Made by a program: the position numbers and the translations under genes. Below are positions 43,858-54,450 of a DNA stretch of 64,000 bases, piece by piece. The DNA lies in NCBI RefSeq assembly GCF_006542625.1, contig NC_044388.1, positions 43,533,235 to 43,597,234 of the forward strand. Direction: 5' to 3'. Source of the stretch: Nomascus leucogenys. Its lineage: Eukaryota > Chordata > Mammalia > Primates > Hylobatidae. The first letter of the stretch is position 1, and each line of letters opens with the position of its first letter. The notes under the pieces were generated by a model. It made no database searches, was not told the origin of the DNA, and worked only from the letters and a program-made list of their open reading frames with translations.

Positions 43858-44715
43858 TTTGTTTCTACAACAGTTCTCTATTTAGATATCATTCACACAC
43901 AATAAATTCACCCATTTAGAACGTGCAGTTCAACAATTTTTAGTATATTCACAAAATTGTGCAACCATTGCTGCAATCAATTTTAGAATTTTTTTTTTTT
44001 ATTTGAGACCGAGTCTTGCTCTGTTGCCCATGATGGAGTGCAGTGGCTTGATCTCCTCGGCTCACTGCAACCTCCACCTCCCAGGCTCAAAGCGATTCTC
44101 CTGCCTCAGCCTCCCAAGTAGCTGGGATTACAGGTGTGCCCACAACGCCCAGCTAATTTTTGTATTTATAGTGGAGATGGAGTTTCGCCATTTGGCTAGG
44201 CTGGTCTTGAACTCCTGGCCTCAAGTGATCCACTCGCCTTGGCCTCCCAAAGTGCTGGGGTTACAGGTGTGAGCCACTGCATCTGGCCTGGAACATTTTT
44301 ATCATGCCAAAAAGAAAGCCCGTATCCTTTAGCTGTCAACCCCCAAGCCCTCTGCTCCCCACGCCCCCAGTCGCTGGCAACCACTACTTTCCATTTCTGT
44401 AGATTTACCCATTCTGGACATTTCATAAAAATTGATCATATAATATGTGGTGTTTTGTGACTGGCTTCTTTCACTTAGCATAATGGTGTCCAGGTTCATC
44501 TATGTTGTAGCATATATGAGTACTTCATTTCTTTGTGTGGCCAAATATTCTATTGTGTGGATATACCACATTTTGTTCATTCATCAGTTGATGGACATTT
44601 GGGTTGTTTTCGGAAGCAGCTGTTATGAATAATGCTGCTATAAGCATTCGTGTACAGGTTTTTGGGTGGACATATGTTCGCATCTCTCTTGAGTATAGAC
44701 CTGGAAGGGGAAATG
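43858..44715 (-). mobile_element. L1M LINE fragment, antisense, split by an Alu
   Basis: ATAAATTCACCCATTTAGAACGTGCAGTTCAAC..CAATTTTAGAA precedes the Alu. AACATTTTTATCATGCCAAAAAGAAAGCCCGTA, TCACTTAGCATAATGGTGTCCAGGTTCATC, CATTCATCAGTTGATGGACATTTGGGTTG and GAATAATGCTGCTATAAGCATTCG follow it. This is the continuous reverse strand of an old L1. Confidence 0.88.
43989..44288 (-). mobile_element. Alu SINE, S-like, inserted in L1M
   Basis: T tail then ATTTGAGACCGAGTCTTGCTCTG, ending GAGCCACTGCATCTGGCC. The L1 text reads through when it is removed. Confidence 0.94.
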
Positions 44716-44731
44716 TTTAGTTAAATGAGAT

Positions 44732-45096
44732 AGGTATTTTTAAGCCAGGTGAAGTGTCTCCCTCCTGTAATCCCAGCCCTTTGGGAGGCTGACGCAGACA
44801 GATCACTTGAGGTCAGGAGTTCGAGACCAGCCTGGCCAACCCTGTGGTGAAACCCCATCTCTACTAAAATACAAAACTTAGCTGGGCATAGTCACCTGCG
44901 CCTGTAGTCCTAGCTGGGAGGCTGAGGCAGGAGAATTGCTTGAACTTGGGAGGTGGAGGTTGCAGTGAGCCGAGATTGAGCCACTGCACTCCAGCCCAGG
45001 CGACAGAGCAAGACTCAGTCTCAAAAAAAAAAAAAAAAAAAATACAAAAGAAAAAAAAGAAAAGAAAAGAAGGAAGGAAAGAAAGAGGTATTTTTA
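44732..45096 (+). mobile_element. Alu SINE, S-like, 11-bp TSD
   Basis: The Alu begins at 44743. AGGTATTTTTA at 44732-44742 and 45086-45096 is a perfect target duplication. The tail is A19 with later AAAAG/GGAA units. Confidence 0.96.
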
Positions 45097-45225
45097 TCTC
45101 ATCTCCCTTCTAGATTACAAACATCCCTAGGGCAGGGTTTGAGTCATTCCTCCCCTGGCCCAGTGCTGTGCACATCGACATTCATTAAATATTTATTGAC
45201 TGGGATGAATCAATGGATGACATTT
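45097..45225 (+). mobile_element. L2 LINE 3' end
   Basis: TAGATTACAAACATCCCTAGGGCAGGGTTTGAGTC..CCCAGTGCTGTGCACATCGACATTCATTAAATATTTATTGA is the sense L2 3' end. Confidence 0.7.
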
Positions 45226-45359
45226 TCAATTTTAACATGTAACATGGTAGGGAGTTGCAGGACTAGACAGGCATCATGAATACAATAAATCTTTTTTTAC
45301 AAAAGCAAAAAACTCAGATCATGAACAATCTTAACACTGACAAGTAAAACTGCAAAATA

Positions 45360-45515
45360 TACATCTCAGAACCTCAGCTCCTCTTCTGTAAAATGAGAGC
45401 AACAATACTTTACAGTGCTGTTGTATGAAAAATTGTGTTCTATTTGAGAAGGCCTCAAACAGACGTGGCACACATAGTAAGCACTCAATCAATACTACAT
45501 AGCCAGTTAAATTCA
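45360..45515 (+). mobile_element. MIR SINE 3' half
   Basis: CAGAACCTCAGCTCCTCTTCTGTAAAATGAGAGCAACAATAC..CGTGGCACACATAGTAAGCACTCAATCAATACT. Confidence 0.68.
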
Positions 45516-45737
45516 ATACGGTCCCTCATCCACAAACCAACCCAGCATTTGGCCTTTTGTGAAATATTGTTTAGCTTTCACCTTGAAAAGCCTGGGTTTT
45601 CATCTCAACTTCAGCTGTGTCTTTTGCTGTTCAACAAGAGATTTTTATACTTGTGTCTATATTCATGATATCAAAGCAAGTAGTTTAATAATTGAAAAAG
45701 AGGTGACTGATCTGGTGAATCTTGCTCTCAGGGTAAA

Positions 45738-46409
45738 AATTAGAAGTGCCAGCCAGGCGCAGTGGCTCATGCCCGTAATCCCAGCACTTTGGGAGGCTGA
45801 GGTGGGTGGATCACAAGGTCAGGAGATCAAGACCATCCTGGCTAACACGGTGAAACCCCATCTCTACTGAAAATACAAAAATATTCACGGCTATAATCCC
45901 AGCACTTTGGGAGGCCAAGGCGGGCGGATCACAAGGTCAGGAGATCCAGACCATCCTGGCTAACACGGTGAAACCCTGTCTCTACTAAAAATACAAAAAA
46001 TTAGCCAGGCATGGTGGCAGGCATCTGTAGTCCCAGGTATTCGGGAGGCTGAGGCAGGAGAATGGCGTGAACCCAGGAAGTGGAGCTTGCAGTGAGCCGA
46101 GATTGCACCACTGCACTCCAGCCTGGGGGACACAGCAAGATTCCGTCTCAAAAATAAAAATAAAAATAAAAAATAAAAATACAAAAAGATTAGCCAGGCA
46201 TGGTGGCGGGCGCCTGTAGTCCCAGCCACTTGGGAGGCTGAGGCAGCAGAATGGCGTGAACCCAGGAGGCGGAGCTTGAAGTGAACCAAGATGGTGCCAC
46301 TGCACTCCAGCCTGGGCGACAGAGCGAGACTCCATCTCAAAATAATAATAATAATAATAATAAATAATAAATAAAATGAAACAAACTACAAAAAGAATTA
46401 GAAGTGCCA
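45738..46409 (+). mobile_element. Alu-in-Alu composite with one outer TSD
   Basis: AATTAGAAGTGCCA at 45738-45751 and 46396-46409 flanks the whole unit. The outer Alu is 45752 to about 45882 (left arm) plus about 46188-46395 (right arm). A second, 5'-truncated Alu (about 45883-46176, starting near TTCACGGCTATAATCCC) sits in its A-rich linker, with AAAATACAAAAA on both sides. Confidence 0.95.
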
Positions 46410-46990
46410 TCCCACTAACTCTGCTAGGCAACACCCCCATATCTCTGGTCAGATGTGTTCATGAGGCTACATAGTCTTCAAGTCTGTGGAATTAGACTTC
46501 TGCCCTTAAGTGGGGGCATAATTAATCTTTTTAAAACTTAGATTGCCTATTGTTTAGATATCAAATAGACTCAATCTGTCTACCTCTTTTCAGAGTCTGG
46601 TTCTTGAGATCATATGTTTATTTTAATATTATGTTTAAATATGTTAGACTATAAAATAGACATCTAACTACATACTTTTAATGCTGGGTTAAACTTTGTT
46701 GATTAGGATTATCTCCACACTACACTGAGTTTGAAATGATAGAATATCTAAATTTCAGAATATAAATGCATTTCAATTACTTTCAAGCTTAGGTACAACA
46801 CTCAAGCCAGAACAGAAAAATATCACCTAGGGTCAGTCTCGCTTCACTGACTAGATAAAAATTATGTGTAATCAGTACATCAACTCAACAATCTAGAAAT
46901 TGCTAGCCTTAGTCTGTTATGTGTACAGTATAATTTTTGTAAATGAAGGATACTCCTGAAACATTTGAAACTTTCGAACCTGATGAATTG
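46410..46990. other. Non-coding stretch, nothing recognised
   Basis: AT-rich, no named feature. Confidence 0.35.
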
Positions 46991-46994
46991 GCAA

Positions 46995-47315
46995 TTTTTT
47001 TTCTTTTCTTTCTTTCTTTTTTTTTTTTTTTTTGAGATGGGGTCTTGCTCTGCTGCCCAGGCTAGAGTGCAATGGTACAATCATGGCTCATTGCAGCCTC
47101 GATCTCCCAGGCTCAAGTGATCCTCCTGCCTCAGCCTGCCAAGTAGCTGTGGGTACAGGCACCACCACACGGGCTAATTTATTTTATTTTATTTTTGTAG
47201 AGACAGGTCTTCCCTAGGTTGCTCAGGCTTGTCCTGAACTCCTGGACTCAAGTGATCCTCCTGCCTTGGCCTCCAAAAGTGCTGGGATTACAGGCATGAA
47301 CCACTGCACCTAGCC
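46995..47315 (-). mobile_element. Alu SINE, J-like, reversed
   Basis: T-rich tail with TTTC units, both arms, a TTTTA expansion in the linker, ending CCACTGCACCTAGCC. Confidence 0.94.
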
Positions 47316-47363
47316 TAACAAACTATTTTTTCTTACAATCTTACTTGCACTATGAATGTGCAA

Positions 47364-47518
47364 GTAATGATAATAATAGTAATAATAACAATAGCTGGTA
47401 AAATATTGCAGTGCAGGCTGGGTGCTGTGGCTGATGCCTGTAATCCCAGCACTTTGGGAGGCCAAGGTGGGCAAATCACCTGAGGTCAGGAGTTCGAAAC
47501 CAACCTGGCCAACATGGC
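47364..47518 (+). repeat. Inverted duplication, left arm (with partial Alu)
   Basis: Reverse complement of 48267-48421. By eye 7 of 155 bases differ, all in the Alu part; the 52 non-Alu bases are identical. The Alu portion (47416-47518) has an intact 5' end but stops in the middle of the left arm with no tail. That is not a retroposition product and marks this arm as the copy. Confidence 0.96.
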
Positions 47519-48066
47519 TTCTTCTTTTAATGCATAGAACAGAGGAGATGTTCTCATTTCCTACTTGTTAACCAATTCCCAATTAACACTATGAAAACTA
47601 CTGAGTTTTGTTTCAGGGGTCAACGAGTACCCTAAAGGTTCCCAATTTGTGGTAGCATTTGACAATTCACAGACATGCTACTCCCTGGGCAGTTACCAAC
47701 AACTGAATCTTATGATCAGCCTCTCAGCCCGGTGTACTTCCACCCAATCACCTCCACAAATCACAACCAGGGGTCTTTCAGCCCTATCCCTGGGGCGGGG
47801 GGTGGGGGCAGGGGGCAGGGGGCAGAGGAGATGGAGTTTGTAATTTGAAATGCGACCCCATTTGAAAAAGGTAGCCAATTCCTGTGTGACCATTATAGAA
47901 GGACCGAGAACTAAGAGAGAGCCTTGAAGACCATCATTACCTGTTACCCCTCTTTACCACACAGGATGCACACTGTGCTGTGGGAAACATGACCACACAG
48001 ACAAGGCTGAGGGAGGCAGCACCCTACCGCCCACAGTTTAAGAACAAGAACACCTGCATTGCAATC
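47519..48066. other. Spacer of the inverted duplication; G-rich patch
   Basis: Non-repeat sequence. At 47792-47826 there are five or more G runs of 4-6 (GGGGCGGGGGGTGGGGGCAG and onward), able in principle to form a G-quadruplex. Confidence 0.6.
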
Positions 48067-48369
48067 TTTTTTATTTTCTTTTTTTTTGAGATGGAGTTTC
48101 GCTCTATCACCCAGCCTGGAGTGCAGTGGCGTGATCCAGGTTCACTGCAACCTCCGCCTCTAGGGTTCAAGCGATTCTTGTGCCTCAGCCTCCCGAGTAG
48201 CTGGGATTACAGATGCCCACCACCACACCTGGCTAATTTTTGTATTTTTAGTAGAGACGGGGTTTCGCCATGTTGGCCAGGCTGGTTTTGAACTCCTGAC
48301 CTCAGGTGATCTGCCCACCATGGTCTCCCAAAGTGCTGGGATTACAGGCTTGAGCCACAGCACCCAGCC
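48067..48369 (-). mobile_element. Alu SINE, S-like, reversed
   Basis: Full element ending CACAGCACCCAGCC. CTGCAYTGCAAT before (near 48055) and after (48369-48380) look like its target duplication. Its 5' half is the part copied in reverse at 47416-47518. Confidence 0.95.
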
Positions 48370-48421
48370 TGCACTGCAATATTTTACCAGCTATTGTTAT
48401 TATTACTATTATTATCATTAC
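48267..48421 (-). repeat. Inverted duplication, right arm (probable source)
   Basis: Contains the 5' half of a complete Alu plus its downstream flank up to the border of the next Alu. As the Alu here is whole and flanked by a target duplication, this arm is the likely original. Confidence 0.93.
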
Positions 48422-48674
48422 AGACAGGATCTCACTCTGTTGCCCAGGCTGGATTGCCGTGGCTCAATCATAGCTCACTGCAGCCTCCAACTCCTGGGCT
48501 CAAGTACTGGGGACTACAGACACAAGCTACTGTGCCAGGCTAGTTTTTAAATTTTGTGTAGAGACAGGGTCTCACTATGTTGCCCGGGCTGGTCTCAACC
48601 TCCTGAGCTCAAGCAATTCTCCTGCCTCAGCCTTCCAAAGTGCAGAGATTATGGGCACAAACCACTGTGCCCAG
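48422..48674 (-). mobile_element. Alu SINE, J-like, reversed, internal deletion
   Basis: CAGGATCTCACTCTGTTGCCC to CCACTGTGCCCAGACC. The right-arm/linker part is shortened near CTCAAGTACTGGGGACTAC. CCAGCTATT-rich sequence on both sides (48388 and 48680) suggests its target duplication. Confidence 0.9.
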
Positions 48675-48689
48675 ACCAACCAGCTATTA

Positions 48690-49017
48690 TTACTATTTTT
48701 CAATTAGAAGGAAAAACAAAAACAAAAAACAGAGGGATGTGGGTGTGTATGTTTCTTGGAATCCAAGCGATCAGGGGAAAAAATCCGTCAAAAATGTTCT
48801 CAGTACAAAAGTTGGCAAAACAGCTCTCTTTTTTTAAACTGAACTTTGTAATAGGAGAAATACTCTCACAAGGAGAGGATGTTTCTGAGCCAAGTTGAAG
48901 CAAAAGAAACTTTTTCCAGCATGTCAGGAACGAAGCTGACGTTCCATTAAGAAAAAAAAAAAAAAAAGAGTAAGAGGGGAAAAGGCACCAGAATTCAAAC
49001 GGAGCTTTAAATTCCAG
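48690..49017. other. Non-coding stretch, nothing recognised
   Basis: A-rich, including an A18 run near 48950-48967. No feature named. Confidence 0.35.
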
Positions 49018-49475
49018 ACAGGGCCAGCGTCGGGAGCACGTAGGAGGCGCCCCTCGGAAAGGAGCCGGAGACCCGGCTGACTTCGCACTTGAGCTCCAGC
49101 CCCGTGGACATTTCCTGTTCTGCGTCTGGAAATTCAAGCTGAAAGTTACAAAACATCCTTTTCCCTGGAACTAAGCGCTTGGTTGGGAGACCATGCCCTC
49201 CCCTTCCTTCCTCGGAACTCCTCCCTGATCGCCCCGTGGCTTCCCCAGGAGAGATGCGAAATCAGCAGTAGCAGGTGGTGCAGAAGGGAGAGGGGAGCGA
49301 CCCTGGGGACCGACTCTGGGGACCCCCGCCGAAGAGGTAGGAAACGGGGGACTGCACGTTCCTGAGGCCACTTCACACTTATTGAGCAAAACGAGGTGCT
49401 GTCGTTTAAGCCCGGGGCTGAGGTGTTTCCCTCGCTTGGGTATGCGCCGGGTGGTGGGTGGACTGGCCTCGAATC
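49018..49475. promoter_or_regulatory. CpG-dense block, candidate promoter/first exon
   Basis: About 30 CpGs in about 460 bases by eye count, GC-rich and free of repeats. This is the only such block in the window outside Alus. A TTTAAA motif lies just before it (about 49006), and a donor-like AG|GTAGGA occurs on the plus strand at 49336/49337. A 60-codon plus-strand frame at 49183-49365 has no recognisable family. It could serve either strand. It could also be a chance GC-rich patch. Confidence 0.45.
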
Positions 49476-50248
49476 TGGAATAAGTTCAGACATTCCTTTT
49501 GCCTCTCTCTTTCCAAGTTGAACTTTAATTCTTGGGTCTCTGGAACCACATATTTTGTTTGGTGTGGGAGGTATTAAATGGCAGAATTCTAGGAAGTAAA
49601 TATTGTGAATCCCTGATTTTGCTCTTTTCTTTATTTTCTTTTCTCTTTTCTTTTCTTTTCCCTTTGCTTCTGTCTTCTCTTCTCTCTTTCTTTCCGCCCC
49701 TGAAATGCCCAGGAGCAGTCATAAATACCTTCATCTGGGAATAGATTTCGGGAGAAGTGAGAAGGGGACAGGGCTGGGAAAAGCATTCTCACCACGGTGA
49801 ACTGGGCACGACTGTTTTCTGGGACCTGGGCCATGTGTTCTTCAGGCCCAGATGCTCTCTCCGTCCCTTCCTTCTGCCCACTGCCATGGGGACAACTATC
49901 TTGAGTTGTTTCTCCAGGTGCAGGGATGTGGCACAGACCCTGGTCAGGGCCCTTGAGCATCAGTGCCCTGCATTTATGGACAGAACTCAAGTGCTGTCTT
50001 AAACGTTTCTGTCTGGGGCAGAGCTAACTTGGTCTACCCAGGAGCCTGCGTGCAGCCTTTGGCTTCGTGAGAGACACCCGGCAGTCGGTCTCTGGAAGGC
50101 CAGCCTTGGCAATACACGCGCTGACATTGGACTTGCTCAGAGAACTCAGCATGGCTTCTGCATAAGGAGTACTCAGCTGGGTTCACGTTTATTATATACA
50201 TTTATTTCTCTTAGAAAATGGCTTTTGAACTTAAACAACGTCTTGTGT
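49476..50248. other. Non-coding stretch with a pyrimidine tract
   Basis: A TTTTC-rich tract at 49620-49695; otherwise no named feature. Confidence 0.4.
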
Positions 50249-50556
50249 GGCTGGGCGCAGTGGCTCACACCTGTAATCCCAGCACTTTGGGAGGCCGAGG
50301 CGGGCAGATCACTTGAGGTCAGGAGTTCGAGACTAGCCTGGCCAATATGGTGGAACCCCATCTCTACTAAAAATATGAAAATTAGCTGGGCATGGTGGCA
50401 GGCATCTGTAATCCCAGCTACTCAGGAGGCTGAGGCAGGAGAATTATTTGAACCGGGAGGTGGAGGTTATAGTGAGCTGAGATCACGCCACTGCACTTCA
50501 GTCTGGGCAACCGAGCAAGACTCTGTCTCAAAAAAGAAAAGAAAAAGAAAAGAAAA
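50249..50556 (+). mobile_element. Alu SINE, S-like
   Basis: GGCTGGGCGCAGTGGC to CTCAAAAAAGAAAAGAAAAAG; both arms present. Confidence 0.95.
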
Positions 50557-51129
50557 CATCTTATGATCTAAGGACATCCTTGCTCTTTGGAAGGGATGCA
50601 GGTCCCCTTTGTGGAGTTCAACGTGGAGCCTGGGGGCACCAGGAGCCTCCTCCTCCCACTTCCAACTAAGTAGCTCCATCTGTACCTGACTTTTATGTCG
50701 AGGTTCCCAGTTAAAAAGCATGCTTTTAAAACAATTTGCATAACTGCTGACCTGCAACAAGCAGTGCTTTGCCTAGACTGAAAATGACTGCTTATGGAAC
50801 AAAGTTGATTGACGGAGGGATTTCAGCTTGCCCCTGTCTAGGCTCTTACTCCATTCTCCCATCCGCCTCCTTTAGTGATCGCCTTCTGCCCTGGGGAACC
50901 CGCTGGAGGTGGGAGTGCCAACCAGGCTCAGCGAGCGAGCTGTTCCATCTCAGGCACCTGACCTCTCATGCAGGGACAGACAAGGGGCAGAGCCCCAGAG
51001 AGCTGATATTACAACTCGGCCTCTCTCTCCAAGTCTTTTCTGAATTTGTCCTTCTAATTGTGCTCACGGTTATGAACTACATGATCAATAATTGTAACAG
51101 CTAATTATTGATCTTCCTTTATGATAACA
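50557..51129. other. Non-coding stretch, nothing recognised
   Basis: No supported feature; a plus-strand frame at 50769-51104 (111 codons) has no family signature. Confidence 0.35.
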
Positions 51130-51345
51130 GATTACTTATTGAGCCAGGCATGGGGCTGAGCACATTACACAGATGAGCTCATGGAATCCTCACAAAGCCC
51201 CATAAGGTAGCTTTTGGCATGACCCCCACTCTGCTGTGTGGAGTGGAAAGGAAGAGCCACTGAGTGACTGGCTTGAGGGCACCCTGCCACTGAGTGGTGA
51301 AGGTGGGGCTGGGGCCCCCTCCCCCTGAGTCTGAGCCATACTGCC
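51130..51345 (-). mobile_element. MIR SINE, reversed
   Basis: TTATTGAGCCAGGCATGGGGCTGAGCACATTACAC, GAATCCTCACAAAGCCCCATAAGG..GGGCTGGGGCCCCC is antisense MIR in order. Confidence 0.82.
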
Positions 51346-51568
51346 TTGAATATTTTTGCAGCCCTGTTTGACAGAAATAAGAAGGATATTGTTGTGAGTG
51401 TGGCTTTTTCGTATTTTGTCAAAGAATGCCCCTGAGAATAGGCTGGGAGGAGCAGGGTCACGGGGTCAGGACGGAATGTTCTGTGGGAAGGAAGAGTGCT
51501 CCTAAGAATAAGTGGAGTTAGGATTCTTGTCCAAACTGCATCTCTGACAAACATCACTTTTTCTCTGA

Positions 51569-51909
51569 GAGGTGGTATAGTTTTTGTTTGTTTGTTTTAT
51601 TTTTTAGATACAGGGTCTTGCTGTGTCATCCAGGCTGGAGTGCAGTGGCACAGCCCTAGCTCACTGCAGCCTCGACCTCCTGGGCTCAAGTGATCCCCCC
51701 ACCTGAACCTCCCCAGGAGCTGAAACTACAGGCATGCACCACTACGCCTGGCTATTTTTTGTAAATTTTTTAATTTTTGTGTAGAGATGGGGGTCTCTCT
51801 GTATTGCCCAGGCTGGTCTTGAACTCCTGGTCTCAAGCGATCCTCCTGCCTCAGCTGCCCAAAGTGTCAGGATTACAGGTGTGAGCCACTGTGCCGTACG
51901 GAGGTGGTA
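51569..51909 (-). mobile_element. Alu SINE, J-like, 9-bp TSD
   Basis: Reversed Alu (about 51578-51900). GAGGTGGTA at 51569-51577 and 51901-51909 is the target duplication. Confidence 0.94.
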
Positions 51910-52170
51910 AGGTTCAATGGGAAAGTGCCAGGCTCTGTAGCCAGACTGCCTGGGTTCACATCTCAGCTCTGCCACATTTTAGCTTGGTCATCTTGGGCAA
52001 ATTACACAAACCTGTGTGCCTCAGTTTCTTCAAAATAATATCCTCTGGAGAAGGATGATAATAACAGTACCTATTTCACAAAGATATCATGAAGATAAGA
52101 TTAGTTAATCCACATGAAGCATTTAGAATTGCATCTGGCATATGATAAACACTCAATAAATATGTTATGT
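51910..52170 (+). mobile_element. MIR SINE, near full length
   Basis: CTCTGTAGCCAGACTGCCTGGGTTCACATCTCAGCTCTGCCAC, GGTCATCTTGGGCAAATTAC, GTGCCTCAGTTTCTTC, ATAATAACAGTACCTATTTCACA and CATCTGGCATATGATAAACACTCAATAAATATG. It is the best-preserved MIR in the window. Confidence 0.93.
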
Positions 52171-52393
52171 GTAAAAGAGGTTGTTGTGTTAACCCAAGGA
52201 AAAGTAGTTTGGGAGCAGTCTGGAAATAAGAAGTCAGTGGTGTTTGAAACTATAAAATGCACGCCAACAAATGCAATGTAATTTCAATTTGAGCTGGGGA
52301 GAGGAGGATTGTGCTTGGACCCCAGCTAGGAAGGACCCTGGGAGACAGCCTAGGACCTTCGGGGAAGAGCTTAGCTGTTCTCCCCGAGATAAA

Positions 52394-52436
52394 ACTGAAA
52401 ACAACAACAACAACCACAACAACAACAACAAAACTA
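52394..52436. repeat. (CAA)n microsatellite
   Basis: ACAACAACAACAACC then ACAACAACAACAAC; about 14 units with one interruption. Confidence 0.93.
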
Positions 52437-52491
52437 GTCTTTAGGGTTGGCATTGCCAAATTACATCCTCGCATTAAATGAAGTAAGTGTA

Positions 52492-52880
52492 GGCTGGGCG
52501 TGGTGGCTCATGCCTATAATCCCAGCACTTTGGGAGGCTGAGGCAGACAGATAACTTGAGGCCAGAAGTTTGAGACCAGCCTGGCCAACGTGGTGAAACC
52601 CCATCTCGACTAAAAATACAAAAATTAGCTGGGTGTGGTGCCAGGTGCCTGTAATCTCAGCTACTCCAGAGGCTGAGGCAGGAGAATTGCTTAAGCCCAG
52701 GAGGCAGAGGTTGCAGTGAGCCAAGATTGTGCCACTGCACTCCAGCCTGAGTGACAGAGCAAGACTCTGTTTCAAAATAACAACAAAGAAAAGAAAGAAA
52801 AGAAAAGAAAAGAAAAAAAGAAAGGAAGGAAGGAAGGAAGGAAAAAAGAGGGAAAGGAAAGGAAAGGAAAGGAAAAGAAA
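52492..52880 (+). mobile_element. Alu SINE, S-like, with purine-rich tail
   Basis: Body 52492-52776, tail of AAAAG and GGAA units to about 52880. TAAGTGTA before (52484-52491) and after the tail marks the target duplication. Confidence 0.94.
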
Positions 52881-53087
52881 ATGGTATAAGTGTAATTTAT
52901 TTACCTTTGTAGTTGTGGAAATGAGTCCCACCTCTGACCTAATGTTATATAAAGCAAAAATATGGTTTTTTCTTGTTTTTTTTTTTTTTTTCAATGCCAT
53001 CGGCTGAACCACTTGTATTTTTGGAAGGATGACTTTAGGATTTCAAACTGAGATATGAAATTTAAGAGCTAAATGTAGCTGATTTAA

Positions 53088-53120
53088 AACAACAACAACA
53101 ACAACAACAACAAAAAAAAA
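53088..53120. repeat. (ACA)n microsatellite
   Basis: Eight or more ACA units followed by A9. Confidence 0.92.
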
Positions 53121-53261
53121 CAGGAGATCATGACTTACAAAAGAATTCTGTGGCTTTTTCAAAGAACAAATTTGTGAGCTCAGCCTGAGTCTGGTTTACA
53201 TGTATAATGATCTTGAAACTAGTTTGCCAACTTTTACTTGAAGTAAAAGTAGATGAGAAAT

Positions 53262-53515
53262 AAATCAATGGCTGACTATGACCCAGGCATTGCGCTAAGT
53301 GCTTCCCGTGCATCACGTCATTTGTTTAATCCTCATGGCCACCTGTCAGGTGAATACTATTATTATCCCGTTTGCAAATAGCGATAGCAAGGTTTAGAGA
53401 AGGAGACAAAATGCACAAAAGCAGACAGCTCGTAAGCATTGGAGTTGGCATTCTAATTTAGGGCTATCTAATTTGGGTATGAGTGCTTAAACCCAACATT
53501 ATAGTTCTAGTAAAT
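53262..53515 (-). mobile_element. MIR SINE, reversed, near full length
   Basis: CCCAGGCATTGCGCTAAGTGCTTCCCGTGCATCACGTC, TTTAATCCTCATGGCCACC and CTATTATTATCCCGTTTGCAAAT give antisense MIR in order. Confidence 0.88.
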
Positions 53516-54450
53516 CTAATAATTCCCGGCTTAAGCCATTTGTGTCTGTTTGAAGAGTACTGCACATAGAAGCGATGGACAAGAGTCATAACTCTTGCAA
53601 CATGGGCACAGCGCTAGTGTGGGCAAAACACGCTTAGGCATTTTGGAGAGCAGAGTTTGGAAGACTCAGAGGAGGGCACCGGGCAGGAGAGGCACGGCGT
53701 AATTGCATCTGAGCAAGGAAACTGCTCCAGGCAGCTCCAGGTGTAGGTAAAATCGTGAAGCAAGTTGCCTTCTTCACCTTTCTCTGTGCTCTCCTAGAGG
53801 CTTCCCTGCTCATCCCAGGCCGCTCAGGATATCGGGGATATCTTTTTGTTTTTTCCAGAGATCTCAGTCACGCTCTAACAAGACAGAGACGATCCCAGCT
53901 GTGGACTCACACCAAGCCCTGCTCTGCAATAAATACCCTCCATCTCTCATATCCAGAATTGATCCTCTTTTTTTTTTTATTTGGTCCATCAGAACCCCCT
54001 TTAACCAGCACTTGATATTTAGCAAACTGTTTGAAAGTAATCAATGAATTCATACACTGGTGCAGCTCTCTTGGGGGACTTTTAGGCTTCAGTGTGACAG
54101 TGACTAGGGGAGATGCACTTAGGGCAGGGAGATTCCCAGGAAACCCCTGGCCACATGCCACCGTGGTTATCTGTTCCCTGGCGGGAAAGGCACTCTCCTT
54201 TCTGATGGTTGAGGTCCGGACCGCAGGCTCTTGCTGTGTTCCTTCATAAAGAGGCTGCTTACCTGAATTTTCAGAACAATTCCTAGCACCAGCTCTTCAG
54301 GGACAGCGCCTGGCAGCAGTAGGAAGCGGGTGTGATGTTCTTCCTGGGTGCCCAGAGCCCTCTCCCTCTTTCCTTTTTCTTGGTGGCCCCTCTCCCACCC
54401 CATTCCCAGCCTCTCCCAGGCTCCCCTTCCTTCCTCCCTCACCTCCAGGA
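53516..54450. other. Repeat-free non-coding stretch
   Basis: About 930 bases with no repeat named. The 3' part (54340-54440) is C-rich. Confidence 0.4.

Noticed and set aside
45960..46440. Minus-strand frames of 126-151 codons with SVAQAGVQWHHLGSLQ-type text
   Set aside because: This is the standard translation of antisense Alu. The same text recurs at more than a dozen Alus here, so these frames are not genes.
52234..52474. Leu/Val-rich minus-strand frames resembling a signal peptide
   Set aside because: The hydrophobic run is the translation of the (CAA)n microsatellite on the opposite strand.
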